Source: Mycobacterium sp.
GTDB lineage: Bacteria > Actinomycetota > Actinomycetes > Mycobacteriales > Mycobacteriaceae
Assembly: GCA_023264755.1 (NCBI GenBank)
Contig: JAHFVB010000197.1
Location: forward strand, 1 to 8,523
Length of the DNA: 8,523 bases
Reading direction: 5' to 3'
Below are positions 5,810-8,523 of this stretch, piece by piece (the stretch's first letter is position 1; each line of letters starts with the position of its first letter). The position numbers and the translations under genes are program-made. A model generated the notes under the pieces. The model searched no databases. It was not told the origin of the DNA and was given only the letters and a program-made list of their open reading frames with translations.

Positions 5810-5857
5810 ACTGCCGCGACGACACGCCGGGTCAAGCCGCGGCAGCTTATGTCTCGG
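5797..5857 (+). repeat. Palindromic repeat copy R2 (end of AbiEi/DUF559 gene and convergent intergenic gap)
   Basis: This is the second direct copy, 933 bases from R1. Left arm CATAGACTGCCGCG (5805-5818) and right arm CGCGGCAGCTTATG (5838-5851) flank a 19-base loop; the stem has 12 Watson-Crick pairs, one G-T wobble and one A-C mismatch, the same total as R1 although the imperfect pairs are at different places. The stop codon TAG (5807-5809) of the AbiEi/DUF559 gene is in the left arm and the final residues R-D-S are encoded by the repeat edge. As the only strong hairpin between the convergent genes (gap 5810-5918) it may also serve as a two-way terminator, though it has no T-run. I see nothing else in 5858-5918. 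Confidence 0.9.
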
Positions 5858-5918
5858 GATGGGGTGTCGCCGCGTCGCGGCAGCCAGGCTCGCCGGCCGG
5901 GTGTCCCAGCGAGAGCAG

Positions 5919-6626
5919 CTAGGCCCGCCGCGGGGCGGCCAGGCGCTCGCGGCGCAGCAGGTCGACCTCGGGCAACTCCAGCGGCGCGAGCTCACCGACC
6001 ACCCGGGACAGCAGCAGGTCGGCCAACTCGGGGTTGCGCGCCAGGCAAGGGCCGTGGAGGTAGGTCGCGACGACGCTGCCCTGCACGGCCCCGTCGAAGC
6101 CGTCGCCCGCGCGATTGCCAGCACCCTTGAACACCTTGGCCAGCGGCTGCGCATCGGATCCGAGCACCGTTCCGCCCCGGTGGTTTTCGAAGCCGGTGAG
6201 CCGTTGGGTCAACCCGTTCACCAGCGGCTGGGACACGACTTCGCCGATGGTTCGGTTGGGCTGCGGTGAGGTGGTCACGTCGAGCAGGCCGACGCCCTCG
6301 ACCCGTTCTCCGGCCGAGGTCTCGTACCAATGCCCGAGCACCTGGATGGCCGCGCAGATCGCGAGCACCGGCGCGCCGCGCTCGACGGCGCGCTGCAGTC
6401 CGGGGTACCGGATCAGGTGCTTGGTGGCCAACCGCTGCGCGTAGTCCTCCGCGCCGCCAAGGGTGTAGAGGTCCAGCGAGTCGGGCACCGGATCGTTGAG
6501 GGTGAGCTCGATGAGTTCGGCGTCGATTCCGCGCAGGCGCAACCGCTGCCGCAGCACCACCGCATTGCCGCCGTCGCCGTAGGTGCCCATGACGTCGGGT
6601 AGCACCAGCCCGATCCGCACCGTCAT
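5919..6626 (-). CDS. gatD: Lipid II isoglutaminyl synthase, glutamine amidotransferase subunit GatD
   Basis: GatD releases ammonia from glutamine for MurT, which uses it to amidate the alpha-carboxyl of D-glutamate in the lipid II stem peptide, in the cytosol at the inner membrane face. The 235-residue protein is a class I (triad) amidotransferase of the CobB/CobQ-like type: N-terminal LPDVMGTYGDGGNAVVL (9-25), YTLGGAEDY (54-62), nucleophile C91 in LAICAAIQVLG, the GFENHRGG motif (145-152) and histidine H191 in TYLHGPCL. In the MurT-GatD complex the third catalytic residue is an aspartate from MurT. The sequence after the cysteine is A-A-I-Q instead of the G-G-Y-Q of Gram-positive relatives. 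Its ATG overlaps the murT stop by 4 bases (6623-6626), so the subunits are probably made in equal amounts. Length agrees with Rv3713 (about 231 residues), formerly called cobQ2. Confidence 0.95.
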   Translation of the reverse strand: MTVRIGLVLPDVMGTYGDGGNAVVLRQRLRLRGIDAELIELTLNDPVPDSLDLYTLGGAEDYAQRLATKHLIRYPGLQRAVERGAPVLAICAAIQVLGHWYETSAGERVEGVGLLDVTTSPQPNRTIGEVVSQPLVNGLTQRLTGFENHRGGTVLGSDAQPLAKVFKGAGNRAGDGFDGAVQGSVVATYLHGPCLARNPELADLLLSRVVGELAPLELPEVDLLRRERLAAPRRA

Positions 6627-7876
6627 GGCAGCCGCCGATTGAGTTGCAGGAACGCCGTGTAGTTGGCGATGACCTCGACGTGGCCGGGTGGACACGACTT
6701 GATCGCGTCGATGGTGTCGTGCACCAGCGTGTGGTCGACGCCGGCGTAGCCGAGCCGGACGGCCAGGTCGGTGCCTCGTTCGCCGGCGGCGACGACGGCG
6801 GTGTCGCGGCCGTCTGCCCTTCGCGCCAGCGGCTCGTCGGCGAAGCCTTCGAAGCGCACGTCCCACAGCCACGACAGGTCTTCCCCGTCGGGCACCTGTC
6901 CGTTGACCGCGATCACGACGCCGGCGCCGTGCTTGTCGACCATCGACAGCGCCTCCTGCCACCCGGCCGGGTTCTTCGCCAGCAGGATGCGGACGGTGTG
7001 CTCGCCGAGCTGCACGGTGCGATAGCGGCCTGCGACCTCGTCTACTCGTGACACGGCCGCCACCGCGGCCGCCGGGTCCGCCCCGAGCGCGACGGCTGCG
7101 GCGACGGCCTGGGTGGCGTTGCCGCGGTTGACGGTGCCGGGCAGGGCAAGCGTCATCGGCAGGGTGAGCCCGTCGGGTCCGTAGACGTGCGAATCGTCGA
7201 ACCACCACTGCGGGGTGGGGCGCTTGAAGTCGGTTCCGGTGGAGTACCAGTGGGTGCCGTCGCGCACGATGAGTTCGCCGCTGCGGGGGCAGCTCACCGA
7301 GTCGGCCGCCCAGCTGCCGCCCGCGGCCACCCAGACCACGTGGGGGTTGTCGTAGGCGGCTGACGTCATCAGCACGTCGTCGCAGTTGGCTACGACGATG
7401 GTGTCCGGGTGCCGGGCCAACCCGCCGCGCAGCGTCCGCTCGATGTGGTTGATCTCACCGACTCGGTCCAACTGATCGCGGGACAAGTTCAGCAGGATCG
7501 TGACGGCGGCGTCTACTGCGTCCAGGACATGCGGCACGTGCATCTCGTCGACCTCGAGGGCAGCCAACTTGGCCCCGCGGGCGCCGGCGCGGGCGGCCAC
7601 CAGCCCGGCGTCCATGTTCGCGCCCTCGGCGTTGGTGGCCACGGGTCCGAGCGTTTCCAGCGCGGCGGCAGTCATCCTGGTGGTGGTCGACTTGCCGTTC
7701 GTGCCGGTGACGACGACGGTGCGGCGGCCGGCCCCCAGTTGGGCCAGGACCGACCGGTCGAGCGTCATGGCGACCAGCCCGCCGATCATGGCGCCCGCCC
7801 CGCGGCCGGTGACGCGCGACGCCCAGCGCGCCGCGGCTCCGGCGCCGAGCGCGATGCGACCTCGCGTAGTAACCAT
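6623..7876 (-). CDS. murT: Lipid II isoglutaminyl synthase, Mur-ligase-like subunit MurT
   Basis: MurT binds lipid II and ATP and activates the D-glutamate alpha-carboxyl for amidation with ammonia from GatD. The 417-residue protein has a Mur-ligase middle domain with the ATP loop GTNGKST (58-64), the LEVDE segment (107-111), LLNLSRDQLDR (128-138) and GTVNRGNATQA (247-257), and a DUF1727 C-terminal domain with KNPAGWQEAL (301-310) and DGEDLSWLWD (330-339), whose aspartates include the candidate third residue of the GatD catalytic triad. The zinc ribbon inserted in Gram-positive MurT is reduced here to C196-P-R-S followed by YSTGTDFKRP, with only one of four cysteines. The ATG at 7876 is chosen because it begins the family and has TAGACT 7 bases upstream; longer frames upstream would overlap the divergent dnaQ gene. 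It forms an operon with gatD. Confidence 0.95.
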   Translation of the reverse strand: MVTTRGRIALGAGAAARWASRVTGRGAGAMIGGLVAMTLDRSVLAQLGAGRRTVVVTGTNGKSTTTRMTAAALETLGPVATNAEGANMDAGLVAARAGARGAKLAALEVDEMHVPHVLDAVDAAVTILLNLSRDQLDRVGEINHIERTLRGGLARHPDTIVVANCDDVLMTSAAYDNPHVVWVAAGGSWAADSVSCPRSGELIVRDGTHWYSTGTDFKRPTPQWWFDDSHVYGPDGLTLPMTLALPGTVNRGNATQAVAAAVALGADPAAAVAAVSRVDEVAGRYRTVQLGEHTVRILLAKNPAGWQEALSMVDKHGAGVVIAVNGQVPDGEDLSWLWDVRFEGFADEPLARRADGRDTAVVAAGERGTDLAVRLGYAGVDHTLVHDTIDAIKSCPPGHVEVIANYTAFLQLNRRLP

Positions 7877-7883
7877 CCCCGGC

Positions 7884-7889
7884 AGTCTA
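7884..7889 (-). promoter_or_regulatory. Putative -10 element of murT-gatD (leaderless start)
   Basis: TAGACT on the minus strand is followed by seven bases (GCCGGGG) and then the murT ATG, so transcription would begin at the start codon. The G-run touches the ATG and is too close to act as a Shine-Dalgarno. No -35 box is evident in the 88-base gap shared with dnaQ. Confidence 0.4.
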
Positions 7890-7952
7890 TGAGGGCAAAA
7901 CTGGGCGGGCGACACGCGGCGGCACTGGTCCGGGCTTGTCGGGGGAGCGTGC

Positions 7953-7958
7953 CATCCT
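7953..7958 (+). promoter_or_regulatory. Weak -10-like element of the dnaQ-like gene
   Basis: CATCCT (one deviation from TAnnnT) lies 6 bases before the ATG at 7965. The only G-rich stretch (7941-7946) is 18 bases from the ATG, too far for normal ribosome binding, so a leaderless start is possible. Weak motif. Confidence 0.2.
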
Positions 7959-7964
7959 CGAAAC

Positions 7965-8523
7965 ATGAGCCAAACGGGAGTCGACACTCGCCGACCGGGC
8001 GGCTCCTGGGGTCGGCCGGCCGACCAGCCGGGCACCGGTTGGGCCGTCGTCGACGTCGAGACGACGGGCTTTCGTCCTGGGCAGGCCCGCATCGTCAGCG
8101 TCGCGGCCTTGGCGGTCGGTGACGATGGCAACGTCGAGGGCAGTTTCTCCTCGCTGCTCGACCCGGGCGTCGATCCCGGGCCCACTCACGTCCACGGATT
8201 GACGGCGGAGCATCTGGCGGGCCAGCCGACGTTCGTCGACGTCGTCCCTCAACTCGTCGAGGTACTGCGCGGGCGCACGTTGGTGGCCCACAACGTCGCG
8301 TTCGACTATTCGTTTTTGACCGCCGAGGCCGAGTTGGTCGGCGTCGAGCTTCCGATCGACAGTGCGATGTGCACCGTCGAGCTGTCGCGTCGGCTGCGGC
8401 TCGGCGTCGAGAATCTCCGGCTGGAGACCTTGGCGGCGCACTGGGGCGTCACGCAGATGCGTCCGCACGACGCGCTCGACGACGCGTTGGTGCTGGCGCA
8501 GATCCTCAAACCGACGCTGGCCG
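7965..8523 (+). CDS. dnaQ: DnaQ-like DEDDh 3'-5' exonuclease (C-terminal part beyond window)
   Basis: The frame is open to the last base, giving 186 residues of a protein that in Rv3711c has about 329. The exonuclease domain is complete in its motifs: Exo I D30-x-E32 in VVDVETTGF, Exo II VAHNVAFDYSFL with D114, and Exo III H168-D-A-L-D173. This is the DEDDh set of the DNA polymerase III epsilon/RNase T superfamily, which removes 3' nucleotides with two metal ions. The first 25 residues are low-complexity and precede the first strand. In M. tuberculosis replication proofreading has been assigned to the PHP domain of DnaE1 and not to DnaQ, so this enzyme may act in repair or nucleic acid turnover instead; that is from knowledge of the orthologue. 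It is divergent from murT-gatD with an 88-base gap. Confidence 0.9.
   Translation, partial: MSQTGVDTRRPGGSWGRPADQPGTGWAVVDVETTGFRPGQARIVSVAALAVGDDGNVEGSFSSLLDPGVDPGPTHVHGLTAEHLAGQPTFVDVVPQLVEVLRGRTLVAHNVAFDYSFLTAEAELVGVELPIDSAMCTVELSRRLRLGVENLRLETLAAHWGVTQMRPHDALDDALVLAQILKPTLA

Noticed and set aside
5805..5851. Classical intrinsic terminator at R2
   Set aside because: The stem is strong but no T-run follows on either strand, and the same hairpin also occurs upstream of the gene; a terminator role is possible but not supported by the canonical pattern.
4864..5857. Insertion sequence or transposon with target-site duplication, or CRISPR repeats
   Set aside because: The flanking copies are direct repeats of a palindrome without a transposase gene, and two copies 933 bases apart with a gene between them are not a CRISPR array. 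The gene also appears to occupy the same place in M. tuberculosis, arguing against recent insertion.
5866..5900. Possible third, degenerate copy of the palindromic element just after R2
   Set aside because: Only a short inverted GC-rich match to the CTGCCGCGACG part of the arm is present; no loop sequence or opposite arm can be aligned.
7880..7891. 12-base match CATAGACTGCCG between the murT promoter (minus strand) and the left arm of R2 (5805-5816)
   Set aside because: The similarity stops after 12 bases, there is no second arm or loop near murT, and the shared part coincides with a -10 hexamer; most likely chance.
7877..8185. N-terminal extension of murT by 103 codons
   Set aside because: It would lie antisense over the conserved exonuclease motifs of the dnaQ-like gene and has no resemblance to MurT; the family starts at 7876.

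Overview
The window is a high-GC actinobacterial chromosome segment, almost certainly from a Mycobacterium/Mycolicibacterium. The gene order and relative orientations match, from memory, the M. tuberculosis block Rv3711c to Rv3720 (dnaQ, murT, gatD, AbiEi/DUF559 protein, recR, YbaB, Ami1 amidase, SRPBCC protein, FAD oxidoreductase, cyclopropane-synthase-like methyltransferase), read here in the opposite direction. Coding density is high and no gene-free stretch exceeds 300 bases.

Left part (1-2471): a minus-strand operon of a DHCR24-like FAD oxidoreductase and, overlapping its stop by 4 bases, a cyclopropane-fatty-acid-synthase-type methyltransferase cut off by the window edge. This pairing is the one known from 10-methyl branched fatty acid synthesis (BfaB/BfaA, also called TmsA/TmsB). 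Divergent from it is a small SRPBCC protein; the two share a short intergenic region with a symmetric -10 element.

Middle part (2476-4740): a secreted zinc N-acetylmuramoyl-L-alanine amidase (minus) faces away from a plus-strand recombination/repair cluster: YbaB/EbfC DNA-binding protein, RecR, and an unrecognised acidic 132-residue protein.

Accessory-looking part (4741-5918): a C-rich, G-poor tract with a G-quadruplex motif on the minus strand, then a gene joining an AbiEi-type winged-helix domain to a DUF559 (Vsr-like) nuclease domain. The gene is bracketed by two directly repeated copies of a ~61-bp palindromic element. This is the most unusual structure in the window.

Right part (5919-8523): the murT-gatD operon (minus), which amidates the D-glutamate of lipid II, and, divergent from it, the first part of a DnaQ-like DEDDh exonuclease that runs off the window end. 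Several starts here lack a Shine-Dalgarno sequence but carry a TAnnnT hexamer 6-7 bases upstream, the mycobacterial leaderless pattern. Two cell-wall functions (Ami1, MurT/GatD), two DNA-repair functions (RecR, DnaQ) and one lipid-modification operon are thus packed side by side.
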